From the NCBI RefSeq assembly GCF_040939305.1, contig NZ_CP162511.1, positions 1,302,001 through 1,366,000 of the forward strand: 64,000 nucleotides of DNA, given 5' to 3'. This document shows, in pieces, positions 8,276 through 16,233 of the stretch. The notes under the pieces were generated by a model. It saw only the letters and a list, made by a program, of their open reading frames with translations. It did no database searches and was not told where the DNA came from. Position 1 is the first letter of the stretch, and every line of letters starts with the position of its first letter. Source of the stretch: Herbiconiux sp. A18JL235. Lineage in GTDB: Bacteria > Actinomycetota > Actinomycetes > Actinomycetales > Microbacteriaceae. The translations under genes were made by a program, and so were the position numbers.

Positions 8276-9496
8276 TCAGGCCGCCGTGTGCGTCGGCTCC
8301 TGCTCGTCGGCGGGTCGCGACGTGCGGCCCCCGACGGCGGGGGCGAGGAAGATCGCCACCGCCACGAGCACGAGCGGCACGATCATCGCCGCCCGCAGAC
8401 CGAACTCCTCGCCGAGGAAGCCGAGCACGGGCGGCCCCACCAGGAACGCCACGTAGCCCACGGTCGCCACCAGGGCGACACGCCGGTTCGCGTCGGGGCC
8501 GGAATCGCCCGCCGCCGAGAGGGCGAGCGGGAAGCCGAGGGCGGCGCCGAGCCCCCAAAGGATGACGGCGAGGCCGGCGACGATCTGGTTGTCGACGAAG
8601 ATGACGAGCACGAGTCCCACGACCCCGGCGATGGCGCTCGCGCGCAGCACCTGGGCGCGCCCGAAGCGCTCGATGAACCAGCCGCCGATGAAGCGACCCA
8701 CCGTCATCGCGAGGGCGAACACGGCGAACACGGCAGACCCGTAGGCGGGGTCGAAGTCGTGCCCGTCGACCATGAGCAGCGGCAGCCAGTCGTTCGCGCT
8801 GCCCTCGGCCAAAGCCATGGCGAGCACGATGGCGCCGATGAGCAGCAGGCGCCGGTCGCGCCAGACGGGTTCGCGGCGAACCGGGGTGCTCGCGGTCGCC
8901 GTCGCGTGCGCGGCGCGGTCGACCTTGCCGACGCCGTACTCCAGCTGCCGGATGGCGACGACGAAGATGACGAGCCCGAGCACACCGACGATCAGGAGGT
9001 GGAGCACCACGGAGAAGTCGGTGGCGGTGAACACGATGCCGGCGACGGCGCCCACCACGGTGCCCAGGCTGAAGCACCCGTGCAGGGCGGGCAGCACAGG
9101 CCGGCCGATGCGCCGTTCGAGCTCGGCCCCCTCGACGTTCATCGCGACCTCGCCGCCGCCCATCGCGAGGCCGAACAGGAACAGTCCGAACGCCGCGAGC
9201 AGGCTTGAGTCGACGGCGGCGCCGAGCCCCACCGTCGGCATGCTGATGACGATGCCGACGAGCCCCACCGTGATGACCGGGCGAGCGCCGAACCTGGCGA
9301 CCAGCGCCCCCGACGACAGGATGCCCACCATCGAGCCGATCGACAGCCCGAACAGCACGAGACCCATCTCGGCGGTGGAGGCGCCGAGAAGGTCGCGGAT
9401 GGCGGGGGTGCGCGTCACCCACGACGCCAGCGAGACGCCCGGAACGAAGAACAGGGCGAACAGGGCGAGACGGCGTCGCGCGAGTGCGGCATCCAC
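8276..9496 (-). CDS. Major facilitator superfamily transporter
   Basis: A 406-residue protein with about twelve hydrophobic segments separated into two six-helix halves by a charged loop near residues 190-215. The N-terminal segment FALFFVPGVSLASWVTRTPAIRDLLG resembles the YbjJ/fucose-permease-like group of MFS proteins. Substrate is unknown; small-molecule efflux or sugar uptake are both possible. The GTG start at 9496 follows a GGAGGT ribosome site with 8-nt spacing. Its promoter region contains nested dyads shared with the divergent metallopeptidase cluster. Confidence 0.9.
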   Translation of the reverse strand: MDAALARRRLALFALFFVPGVSLASWVTRTPAIRDLLGASTAEMGLVLFGLSIGSMVGILSSGALVARFGARPVITVGLVGIVISMPTVGLGAAVDSSLLAAFGLFLFGLAMGGGEVAMNVEGAELERRIGRPVLPALHGCFSLGTVVGAVAGIVFTATDFSVVLHLLIVGVLGLVIFVVAIRQLEYGVGKVDRAAHATATASTPVRREPVWRDRRLLLIGAIVLAMALAEGSANDWLPLLMVDGHDFDPAYGSAVFAVFALAMTVGRFIGGWFIERFGRAQVLRASAIAGVVGLVLVIFVDNQIVAGLAVILWGLGAALGFPLALSAAGDSGPDANRRVALVATVGYVAFLVGPPVLGFLGEEFGLRAAMIVPLVLVAVAIFLAPAVGGRTSRPADEQEPTHTAA

Positions 9497-9613
9497 GGTG
9501 GCAGACCTCCAGATCAGTCCTTACCAACCTAGGGGCCCGAGACGGGCTCGATCGCTCGATGCGTCCACTACCGCGAATGGAATGCGCTGGCAAGGAGTGG
9601 AGCTGGAGTCCGT

Positions 9614-9649
9614 CTAGTTGCTAGTCTGTCTAACGGTTAGTTCAACTAG
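9614..9649. promoter_or_regulatory. Nested dyad, candidate operator between divergent genes
   Basis: CTAGTTG (9614-9620) and CAACTAG (9643-9649) form an outer inverted repeat. Inside it CTAAC (9630-9634) and GTTAG (9636-9640) form a second dyad around one base. The element lies between the MFS gene and the small-peptide/metallopeptidase cluster. The size and shape suit a TetR- or MarR-type regulator; no such gene is adjacent. Confidence 0.45.
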
Positions 9650-9676
9650 TGACACCGCATCCGATTGGAGCAGCTC

Positions 9677-9799
9677 ATGGCCGACAGCATCCCCACCATC
9701 ACCACCCTGGTGCACCCCGACATGCTCGAGTATGTGAAAACCCGCTTCGGCTACACCGAGCACGACCTCATCCTCGACAGCCTCGAAGACGCTGCGTGA
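9677..9799 (+). CDS. Small hypothetical protein (40 aa) coupled to metallopeptidase gene
   Basis: ATG at 9677 follows a TTGGAGCAGCTC ribosome site and opens 40 codons ending DSLEDAA. The stop overlaps the next gene's GTG (GTGA), the usual sign of translational coupling. The peptide contains HPDMLEYVKTRFGYTEHDL, an amphipathic helix-like stretch with aromatic residues, and no signal sequence. It is too short for a domain call; a leader peptide or small binding partner of the downstream protein are both possible. Codon use is strongly GC3-rich like the neighbours, which supports it being real. Confidence 0.6.
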   Translation: MADSIPTITTLVHPDMLEYVKTRFGYTEHDLILDSLEDAA

Positions 9800-10881
9800 G
9801 ACGCTTCGCCTGCGAGGTCTGTGGCACGGAGGTCTTCTTCGACTCGTCGCAGTGCCTGCACTGCGGTACCGAGTCGGGCTACCGCTACGGTGACGACGAG
9901 GTCGTCGCGCTGACGACGGCGGGAGAGGCGGAAGGGGAAGGCGCGTCCGGCGCGAGCCGGCACCGTTGCTCGCAGGCCTCGCTGGCGGGGTGCACGTGGG
10001 TGGTCGATACTCCGGGGTCGGCGTGTGCGAGCTGCTCCCTCACCCGCACGCGTCCGTCCGACGACGACCTCGAGGGCCTCACGCTCTTCCCGGTGGCGGA
10101 GGCAGCCAAACGGCATCTGCTCCGAGATCTCCGCCGCGTCGGGCTGACCGTCAGCGGGAAGGCTGTCGACGAGCAGAGGGGTCTCGCTTTCGACCTGCTC
10201 TCGAGCGTCGACGACGACATCACCATCGGTCACGCCGACGGTGTGATCACCATGGATCTCGCCGAGGGTGACGACAGCCACCGTGAGAAGGTGCGTCAAC
10301 GCCTCGCCGAGCCGTATCGCACCATGCTGGGCCACTTCCGGCATGAGGTTGGTCACTACGTGGAGTGGCTGCTGCTCGAGGGAACCGACCGGATGCATGA
10401 GGCGCGTGAGCTGTTCGGCGACGAACGCGAGGACTACCAGACGGCGATCGATCGGCACTACCAGGACGGGGCGCCCGTGGGCTGGCAGGAGACCTACATC
10501 AGCGAGTACGCGACGATGCATCCCTACGAGGACTTCGCTGAATCGTGGGCCCACGTTCTCCACATCGAGGACACCCTCGAGACCGCGCAGGCGTTCGACC
10601 TCGTCCCGCCCTCAGCGGCAGACTCGCCGTCGCACGGCTTCGCCGACGTGGTGCGGCACGACTGGTTGCCTTTCGCTACCGCCATGAACGTGGTGAACCG
10701 CTCCCTCGGGGCACGCGACCTGTATCCCTTCATCCTTGCCGACCGCGTCATCGAGAAGCTCGCGTTCGCGGCCTCCGTCGTGGGGATCGCCGCTACCCCG
10801 ACACCGTCGCCGCCGCCGAAGACGCCCCCGACGCCCACGCTCGAGTCGGTGGATCGCACTCCCGAGGAGACCCGTGGTTGA
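9796..10881 (+). CDS. Zinc-ribbon / putative zinc-binding metallopeptidase family protein
   Basis: A 361-residue protein. The N-terminus has a zinc ribbon (C6, C9, C20, C23), followed by a second four-Cys cluster near residues 56-80. The catalytic-like region has H183-E-V-G-H187 in HFRHEVGHYVEW, then LFGDEREDYQTAIDRHYQDG, SEYATMHPYEDFAESWAHVLHI, where the second Glu would complete a gluzincin-type site. This is the pattern of the putative zinc-binding metallopeptidase family (PF15887-like), cytoplasmic and of unknown substrate. A Pro/Thr-rich tail closes it. GTG at 9796 overlaps the upstream stop, and its own end overlaps the next gene by 8 bp. Confidence 0.85.
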   Translation: MRRFACEVCGTEVFFDSSQCLHCGTESGYRYGDDEVVALTTAGEAEGEGASGASRHRCSQASLAGCTWVVDTPGSACASCSLTRTRPSDDDLEGLTLFPVAEAAKRHLLRDLRRVGLTVSGKAVDEQRGLAFDLLSSVDDDITIGHADGVITMDLAEGDDSHREKVRQRLAEPYRTMLGHFRHEVGHYVEWLLLEGTDRMHEARELFGDEREDYQTAIDRHYQDGAPVGWQETYISEYATMHPYEDFAESWAHVLHIEDTLETAQAFDLVPPSAADSPSHGFADVVRHDWLPFATAMNVVNRSLGARDLYPFILADRVIEKLAFAASVVGIAATPTPSPPPKTPPTPTLESVDRTPEETRG

Positions 10882-12346
10882 GCCCACCCCCGTACCGGCA
10901 TCGTCCGTGCCGGTGCTCGTGTACCTGCATGCCCTCGGGTCGAGCCATCGCGCCGCCGATGAGCTCGCCGCCCGGTTCGGCGACAGCTTCGAGACGCTCG
11001 CCGTCGACCTGCCGGGCTTCGGCTCGGCCGCGCACCTCGGCGCCGCCACCGTCGACGAGATGGCGGGCTTCGTCATCGACCGCATCGCCGACAGGGCACC
11101 CACGCGGTGGCTGCTGGTCGGGCACTCGATGGGCGGCAAGATCGCCACGATCGTCGCCTCCCGCGTGCTCGACGGCACGGCGCCGCTGTTCGGGTTGGCC
11201 GGTGTCGTGCTGCTCGCGGCCTCGCCGCCCGCGCCCGAGCCGATGGACGAGGAGCGCCGCGACGAGATGCTCGACTGGGTGACCGGTGCGGCCATCTCCC
11301 ACGACGACGCGCGCACCTTCGTCGACGCGAACGTGGGGGCCGCGCTGCCGGCTCGCAGCGACGCGCTGGCGCTCGGTGACGTCACCGTCTCGTCGCCCGA
11401 GGCCTGGTCGGCCTGGCTCGAGCGCGGGAGTCTCGAGGACTGGTCGTCGAACGTCGGCACGCTCGACATGCCCGCTCTCATCGTGAGCGGCGGCGCTGAC
11501 GGAGACCTCGGTGCCGAGGCGCAGCGCGAGCTCAACGGGCCCGTCTATCCCTCTGCCCGGTTCGAGACGCTGGCAGGTGCGGGACACCTGCTGCCCTGGG
11601 AGCGGCCGGCCGAGGTCGCGGCGCTCGTCACGACGTTCGCCGACTCCGTCGCACTCGCCGGCCCCGAGGTGCCGGCCGCGACCGCCGCCCTCATCGCGTC
11701 ATCCCGCACCAGCAGCCGCACCCGGGGCATCCTGGCCCGGCGAGCCCTGGCCGACGACCCGGCCTACCAGCCGGCCGTGCTGACGCCCGGGGCCCTGCAC
11801 ACCCTCCGGGCGATCGCCGACCGCGTGGTGCCGCAGCAGCATCCCGCCATCGACCTCGCGGCGCGACTCGATGCGCAGCTGGACCGGGGCGACGGCGACG
11901 GTTGGCGCAACGCCGAGCTGCCCGCCGACCCCGAGGCCTACGCGCGTGCGCTCGAAGGCCTCGACGGCTTCGCCGACCTCGACGCCGACGAGCAGGATGC
12001 GCGGCTGCGCGAACTGGCGGAGGCGCGCTTCGCACCCGTCGGCGCGAGGCTCTCCGCGTCGCACCTGGCGAGCTGGTTCGAAGACGCCAGAGCCGATCTC
12101 GTCAGGCTGTGGCTCGCCCACCCGGCTTCGCTCGCGCGGGTCGGCTTCGACGGCTTCGCCACCGGCGGGGACGGCCCCCGCAAGACCGGCTTCCGCATCC
12201 TCTCGGCCGGTACACGGGAACCCTGGGAGCCGGGAGCAGGGCCCTCCCGCGTCGGCCTCGCCGCGCCCACCGCACGACACGCGCCCACCGCTCGAAACGC
12301 GCCCACCGCACCCCACCCCACCCCGACCCGGAGCATCACCCCATGA
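10874..12346 (+). CDS. Fusion: alpha/beta hydrolase + gluconate 2-dehydrogenase subunit 3-like domain
   Basis: A 490-residue two-domain protein. Residues 15-270 are an alpha/beta hydrolase: LVYLHALGSSH (oxyanion region), S85 in GHSMGG, an Asp in SGGADGDLG, and His in GAGHLLPWE. Residues about 285-450 resemble PF13618 (TLRAIADRVVPQQ, LDGFADLDADEQDARL, GFATGGDG), the small subunit of GMC-type dehydrogenases. The tail is a Pro/Thr/Ala repeat (PTARHAPTARNAPT). GTG at 10874 follows GAGGAG; ATGA joins it to the GMC gene, so the C-terminal domain is probably that enzyme's partner. The fused hydrolase has no evident place in known gluconate dehydrogenases. No Tat signal. Confidence 0.82.
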   Translation: MVEPTPVPASSVPVLVYLHALGSSHRAADELAARFGDSFETLAVDLPGFGSAAHLGAATVDEMAGFVIDRIADRAPTRWLLVGHSMGGKIATIVASRVLDGTAPLFGLAGVVLLAASPPAPEPMDEERRDEMLDWVTGAAISHDDARTFVDANVGAALPARSDALALGDVTVSSPEAWSAWLERGSLEDWSSNVGTLDMPALIVSGGADGDLGAEAQRELNGPVYPSARFETLAGAGHLLPWERPAEVAALVTTFADSVALAGPEVPAATAALIASSRTSSRTRGILARRALADDPAYQPAVLTPGALHTLRAIADRVVPQQHPAIDLAARLDAQLDRGDGDGWRNAELPADPEAYARALEGLDGFADLDADEQDARLRELAEARFAPVGARLSASHLASWFEDARADLVRLWLAHPASLARVGFDGFATGGDGPRKTGFRILSAGTREPWEPGAGPSRVGLAAPTARHAPTARNAPTAPHPTPTRSITP

Positions 12347-13890
12347 ACCTCAGCGGCATGCGACTGCACTCGACCGAGGGTGTCGTCGACGCCGTCGTCA
12401 TCGGCACCGGTGCGGGTGGTGCGCCCCTGCTCGCCGCTCTCGCCGCCCGCGGGCTGAGCGTCGTCGCGCTGGAGGCGGGCCCGAACTTCGAGCCCGACGA
12501 CCACACTCCCGACGAGACCGAGGCGGTCGAGATCAACTGGATGTCGGAACGGCTGAGCGGGGGAGACGACCCCACCGCGTTTGGGCAGAACAACAGCGGG
12601 CGCGGGGTGGGCGGCTCGACCCTGCACTGGGGCGCCTTCGCGCCGCGGCCTAGTCGCACTGACATCAGGCTCCGCAGCGACTGCGGGGTGGGGGAGGACT
12701 GGCCCGTCGACCACGACGAGCTCACCTCCTACCTCGAGCGGGTCGAGCGCTTCATCGGCGTCTCCGGCCCCGCCCACTACCCGTGGGATCCGTCGCGCCG
12801 CTACGCCTACCCGCCGACCCGCCGCAACGCGTCCTCCGAGATGATGATGCGCGGGTGCGAGGCGGTCGGCATCCGGGCGACGGATGCTCCTGCCGCCGTC
12901 ATCACCCGCGACCGGCACCAGGAGCACCACGGGCTGCGGCAGGCGTGCATCTCCTGCGGCGCCTGTCACCAGGGCTGCCGTACCCAGTCGAAGGCCAGCA
13001 TGGACACGACGTACCTGCCGGCCGCTGTCGCCTCGGGCGCCGAGATCAGGGCGGGAGCCACCGTCCACGGTCTCGAGCGCGACGCCGCCGGGCGCATCAC
13101 GGCCGTGGTGTACCGGCAGAACGGGCGCGACGTGCGTCAGCGCTGCAGCACCGTCTTCCTCTGCGCGGGCGGCGTCGAGAGCGCGCGGCTGCTGCTGAAC
13201 ACCGGGGTCGGCGTCGCGAACGGGCAGGTGGGTCGCCACTTCATGGTGCACGGCGCCACCCAGGTGTGGGGCCGGTTCGACGAGGAGATGCGGAGCTACC
13301 GCGGCTACCCCTCGTCGATCATCAGCGAGGACATGGTGCGCCCCGCGGGCGCCGACTTCGCGGGCGGCTACCTGATGCAGAGCCTCGGTGTGATGCCGCT
13401 CACCTTCGCGACCACGCTCACGCGGGGTGGCGGACTCTGGGGCCAGGATCTCCTCGAGGCGCTCGACGACTACCCCTTCATGGCAGGCGTGGGCATCAAT
13501 GCTGAGTGCCTCCCCGCCGAGGGCAACCTGCTCGAGCTCGCCGACGAGGTCGACGAAGTGGGGATGCGCAAGGCGACGCTGAGCTTCACGGCCGGCGACA
13601 ACGAGAAGGCGATCGACGAGCACGCGGTGGCCACGATGACCGCGATCGTCGAGGCGGCCGGCGCGCGCTCGACCACGGTGCTCGCGCGCACGGCGCACAC
13701 GGTCGGCACCTGCCGAATGGGCACCGACCCCGAGCTCTCTGTGGTCGACCCGGAGGGGCGCTCGCACGAGGTGTCGAACCTGTACGTCTGCGACAACTCC
13801 GTCTTCCCGAGCTCCCTCATCGCCAACCCGGCGATCACCATCATGGCGCTCGCGCTGCGCACCGCCGACCGGTTCCTCGCGGCGCGCTGA
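12343..13890 (+). CDS. GMC family oxidoreductase (FAD-dependent)
   Basis: A 515-residue flavoprotein. The FAD-binding Rossmann motif is VIGTGAGGAPLLAALAARG (about residues 18-36), followed by EAGPNF. A cysteine cluster CISCGACHQGCR lies near residue 205, typical of the bacterial gluconate/sorbitol dehydrogenase branch. The C-terminal catalytic region has HTVGTCRMG and NPAITIMALALRTADR. Such enzymes oxidise alcohols or sugars and pass electrons to a carrier; the substrate is unknown. The start ATG overlaps the stop of the hydrolase-G2DH3 fusion gene, indicating stoichiometric production of the two. No signal peptide, so it should be cytoplasmic. Confidence 0.92.
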   Translation: MNLSGMRLHSTEGVVDAVVIGTGAGGAPLLAALAARGLSVVALEAGPNFEPDDHTPDETEAVEINWMSERLSGGDDPTAFGQNNSGRGVGGSTLHWGAFAPRPSRTDIRLRSDCGVGEDWPVDHDELTSYLERVERFIGVSGPAHYPWDPSRRYAYPPTRRNASSEMMMRGCEAVGIRATDAPAAVITRDRHQEHHGLRQACISCGACHQGCRTQSKASMDTTYLPAAVASGAEIRAGATVHGLERDAAGRITAVVYRQNGRDVRQRCSTVFLCAGGVESARLLLNTGVGVANGQVGRHFMVHGATQVWGRFDEEMRSYRGYPSSIISEDMVRPAGADFAGGYLMQSLGVMPLTFATTLTRGGGLWGQDLLEALDDYPFMAGVGINAECLPAEGNLLELADEVDEVGMRKATLSFTAGDNEKAIDEHAVATMTAIVEAAGARSTTVLARTAHTVGTCRMGTDPELSVVDPEGRSHEVSNLYVCDNSVFPSSLIANPAITIMALALRTADRFLAAR

Positions 13891-13973
13891 GGCGCGGCGG
13901 GCCGCGCGAGCGCCCGGCACCGGCACCGGAACCAGCGTCGGTACCGGCGCAGGCGGAAGAGCCCACCCCGGCG

Positions 13974-13979
13974 TACGGT
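13974..13979 (+). promoter_or_regulatory. -10 box of SDR gene
   Basis: TACGGT, 7 nt before the ATG at 13987. Box and spacing are identical to those of the related SDR at 4381. Predicted leaderless start. Confidence 0.55.
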
Positions 13980-13986
13980 CGAGGGC

Positions 13987-14886
13987 ATGAGCAGCAACGA
14001 CCAGTTCGCCCCCGGAGACCCCGTCGCCCGCTACCAGCGGGTCGAGCCGCCCGTGCAGCACCAGCCCGAGCCGGGCGTGCAGTACGAGATGCAGCCGGTG
14101 CCCGATCTCGGCGAGTCGAGCTACCGGGGCCTCGGCCGCCTCACCGGCAGGCGCGCTCTCATCACGGGCGGCGACTCGGGCATCGGCGGGGCCGTCGCTA
14201 TCGCGTTCGCGCGAGAGGGTGCCGATGTCGCCATCGCCCATCTGCCCGAGGAGGCCTCGGATGCGGAGCACGTGCTCGAGCAGGTGCGCGCCGCCGGGCG
14301 CACTGGTGTGAGCCTGCCGACCGACATCTCCGACCCGGCGGCCTGCCGCAAGCTGGTCGCCGACGCGGTCGAAGGTCTCGGCGGCCTCGACATCGTCGTC
14401 AACAACGCGGGCAGGCAGATCGCCGTCGAGAACGTCGAAGACCTCGACGACGAGCAGTTCGAGCAGACCTTTCGCGTGAACGTCTTCGCGAACTTCTGGA
14501 TCACGAAGGCGGCGCTGCCGCACCTCGCTCCCGGCTCCGCCATCATCAGCACGGCCTCGCTCGAGGCCTATCAGCCCGCGCCCGACCGCCTCGACTACGC
14601 CGCGAGCAAAGCCGCGATCAACAACCTCTCGAAGGGGCTGGCGCAGCAGCTCGCCGACCGCGGCATCCGGGTCAACGTCGTCGCTCCCGGACCCACCTGG
14701 ACGGCGTTGCAGGTCTCGGGCGGGGTCTCCGACGAGCAGATGCGCGCCTTCGACGACGAGTCGACCTACCAGCGCGCGGGCCAGCCCGCCGAGATCGCGC
14801 CCGCCTACGTCTTCCTCGCCTCAGCCGAGGCGAGCTACATCTCGGGGGAGACCCTCAACGTCAACGGCGCCATGGTCACCCCGTGA
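13987..14886 (+). CDS. SDR family oxidoreductase with N-terminal extension (general-stress type)
   Basis: A 299-residue classical SDR. The 45-residue extension (PPVQHQPEPGVQYEMQPVPD) and the following core match the SDR at 4381-5271, so the two are paralogues. The cofactor motif TGGDSGIGGAVAIAF, NNAG, and the active site Y204/K208 in YAASK are all intact; the NNAG here is canonical, unlike its paralogue. Substrate unknown. The stop overlaps the GTG of the following hydrolase gene, so the pair forms an operon. The shared TACGGT promoter suggests the two SDRs may be expressed under the same conditions. Confidence 0.92.
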   Translation: MSSNDQFAPGDPVARYQRVEPPVQHQPEPGVQYEMQPVPDLGESSYRGLGRLTGRRALITGGDSGIGGAVAIAFAREGADVAIAHLPEEASDAEHVLEQVRAAGRTGVSLPTDISDPAACRKLVADAVEGLGGLDIVVNNAGRQIAVENVEDLDDEQFEQTFRVNVFANFWITKAALPHLAPGSAIISTASLEAYQPAPDRLDYAASKAAINNLSKGLAQQLADRGIRVNVVAPGPTWTALQVSGGVSDEQMRAFDDESTYQRAGQPAEIAPAYVFLASAEASYISGETLNVNGAMVTP

Positions 14887-15887
14887 GCGAAAGCCTCTCG
14901 CACGACGACGAGGTGCCCCTCGAGCTGATCGTCGACCGGGTGCGGTCGCGGGGCGCCACCACCCGCGTCACCCGGGTGAGCATGACGGGCGGGAAGGATT
15001 CCGACGAACCCGCCGCCCGCAAGTCGTTCGTGCTCGTGGGCGGGGTCGGTGTCGCGGCCACCTACTTCGAGTTCCTGGCGCCGACGCTGGCCGAGCTCGG
15101 CGACGTGTACGCGCTCGACCTGCCGGGGTTCGCGGGCCTCCCGCGACCCCACGAGCAGCCGACCGCCGCGTTCTTCGCCGAGCAGGTGTCGGCGGTGCTC
15201 GACCACTACGGGCTCGACGACCCGGTACTCATCGGCCACTCCATGGGAACGCAGGTGGTGATCGAACTCCTCATCGACCGACCCGGCATCACCGAGGCCG
15301 TGCTCGTGAGCCCGGTCATCAACGACCAGGAGCGCGCCCTGCCGTTGCAGGCGCTGCGCTTCGCACAGTCGGCCTCGCGCGAGACGCTGCACCTCGCCCT
15401 CACCGCCTTCTCGGCGTACCTCCTGTGCGGCCTGGTGTACTTCCTCACCGTGCTGCCGCACATGATGCGCTACCGGGTCGTCGATCGCGTGGCGCTCGTG
15501 CAGGCCCGCCTGCTGCTCATCCGCGGGCAGCTCGACACCACCTCGCCGCGGCGGTTCCACGCGCGGCTCGCGAGAGCGGCGCGTTCGGCCTCGACCTGGG
15601 AGATCGAGGGGGCGGCTCACTCCGTGATCAACGCGCACGCGGTGGGAGTGGCGAAGCTCACGGTGGGTTTCGTCGACGGCCGCCTCGCCCGGCGTGGGGG
15701 TATGTCGTCGGAGGAGGCCGACCTGCCCGAGCCGGTGGGAGGCGGGGTGTCGCTCGTGCTGAAGGCGATGGGGAGCAGGGCTGCCGAGTGGGTCTCCGCC
15801 CTGCGCCGCGACGAACGCGGGGTGGCGAGGGCGAAGGCCGAGCACGCGAAGCTGCTCTGGCGAGCCTACGCACCCCGGCGCCGCTGA
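14883..15887 (+). CDS. Alpha/beta fold hydrolase
   Basis: A 334-residue protein. FVLVGGVGVAATYFEFLAPTL and DLPGFAG mark the N-terminal half of the fold. The nucleophile elbow is GHSMGTQ (about residue 119), and AHSVINAH carries the likely catalytic His. The acid would be the Asp in RGQLDTTSP. A long alpha-helical cap with a hydrophobic stretch (about 175-200) suggests a lipophilic substrate or membrane contact. GTG at 14883 overlaps the preceding SDR stop. The long C-terminal tail after residue 260 is charged and variable. The substrate cannot be named. Confidence 0.85.
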   Translation: MSESLSHDDEVPLELIVDRVRSRGATTRVTRVSMTGGKDSDEPAARKSFVLVGGVGVAATYFEFLAPTLAELGDVYALDLPGFAGLPRPHEQPTAAFFAEQVSAVLDHYGLDDPVLIGHSMGTQVVIELLIDRPGITEAVLVSPVINDQERALPLQALRFAQSASRETLHLALTAFSAYLLCGLVYFLTVLPHMMRYRVVDRVALVQARLLLIRGQLDTTSPRRFHARLARAARSASTWEIEGAAHSVINAHAVGVAKLTVGFVDGRLARRGGMSSEEADLPEPVGGGVSLVLKAMGSRAAEWVSALRRDERGVARAKAEHAKLLWRAYAPRRR

Positions 15888-15991
15888 CCATGCCTGAATC
15901 GGGGCGGATGTCAAGCCCGCGCCGCCAGACGTCACCCGGAGTTCACTCGAGAGCATCCGCGCAACGACGGCGGGTGAAAGGCGGATGGACA

Positions 15992-16231
15992 ATGGTCGTT
16001 CAGATGGAGAAGACGAGCCTCACGGTCACCTGGCGGTGCGCCCAGCCCGGGCTGTGGATCGCGTCGCATCGCGCCGGCGCGGCCGGCATCGTGGTGGAGC
16101 GCTGGACGGAAGGATTCGAGGTGACCTCCGCCTCGGGACGGGCGCTCGGCACCTTCCCCCGGCTCGACGACGCGAAGACAGCTCTGGAGCGCGCCGTCGC
16201 GATGGAGCGGGCGCGTTCGGCGATGCGCTGA
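15992..16231 (+). CDS. Small hypothetical protein (79 aa)
   Basis: ATG at 15992 is preceded by a GAAAGGCGG purine tract. The 79-residue product (VTWRCAQPGLWIASHRAGA, then GFEVTSASGRALGTFPRLDDA) has alternating hydrophobics that suggest a small beta-sheet followed by one C-terminal helix. It contains no signal sequence or membrane segment. Similar short proteins are common and unnamed in Microbacteriaceae. A GTTCAC half-site lies about 45 bp upstream. It converges on the DUF5996 gene with only 2 bp between stops. Confidence 0.7.
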   Translation: MVVQMEKTSLTVTWRCAQPGLWIASHRAGAAGIVVERWTEGFEVTSASGRALGTFPRLDDAKTALERAVAMERARSAMR

Positions 16232-16233
16232 GC

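Noticed and set aside
11938-14523. 861-codon open frame on the minus strand
   Set aside because: It lies antisense to three well-supported genes; its product is Arg/Gly/His-rich with no motif. High G+C sequence keeps such frames open.
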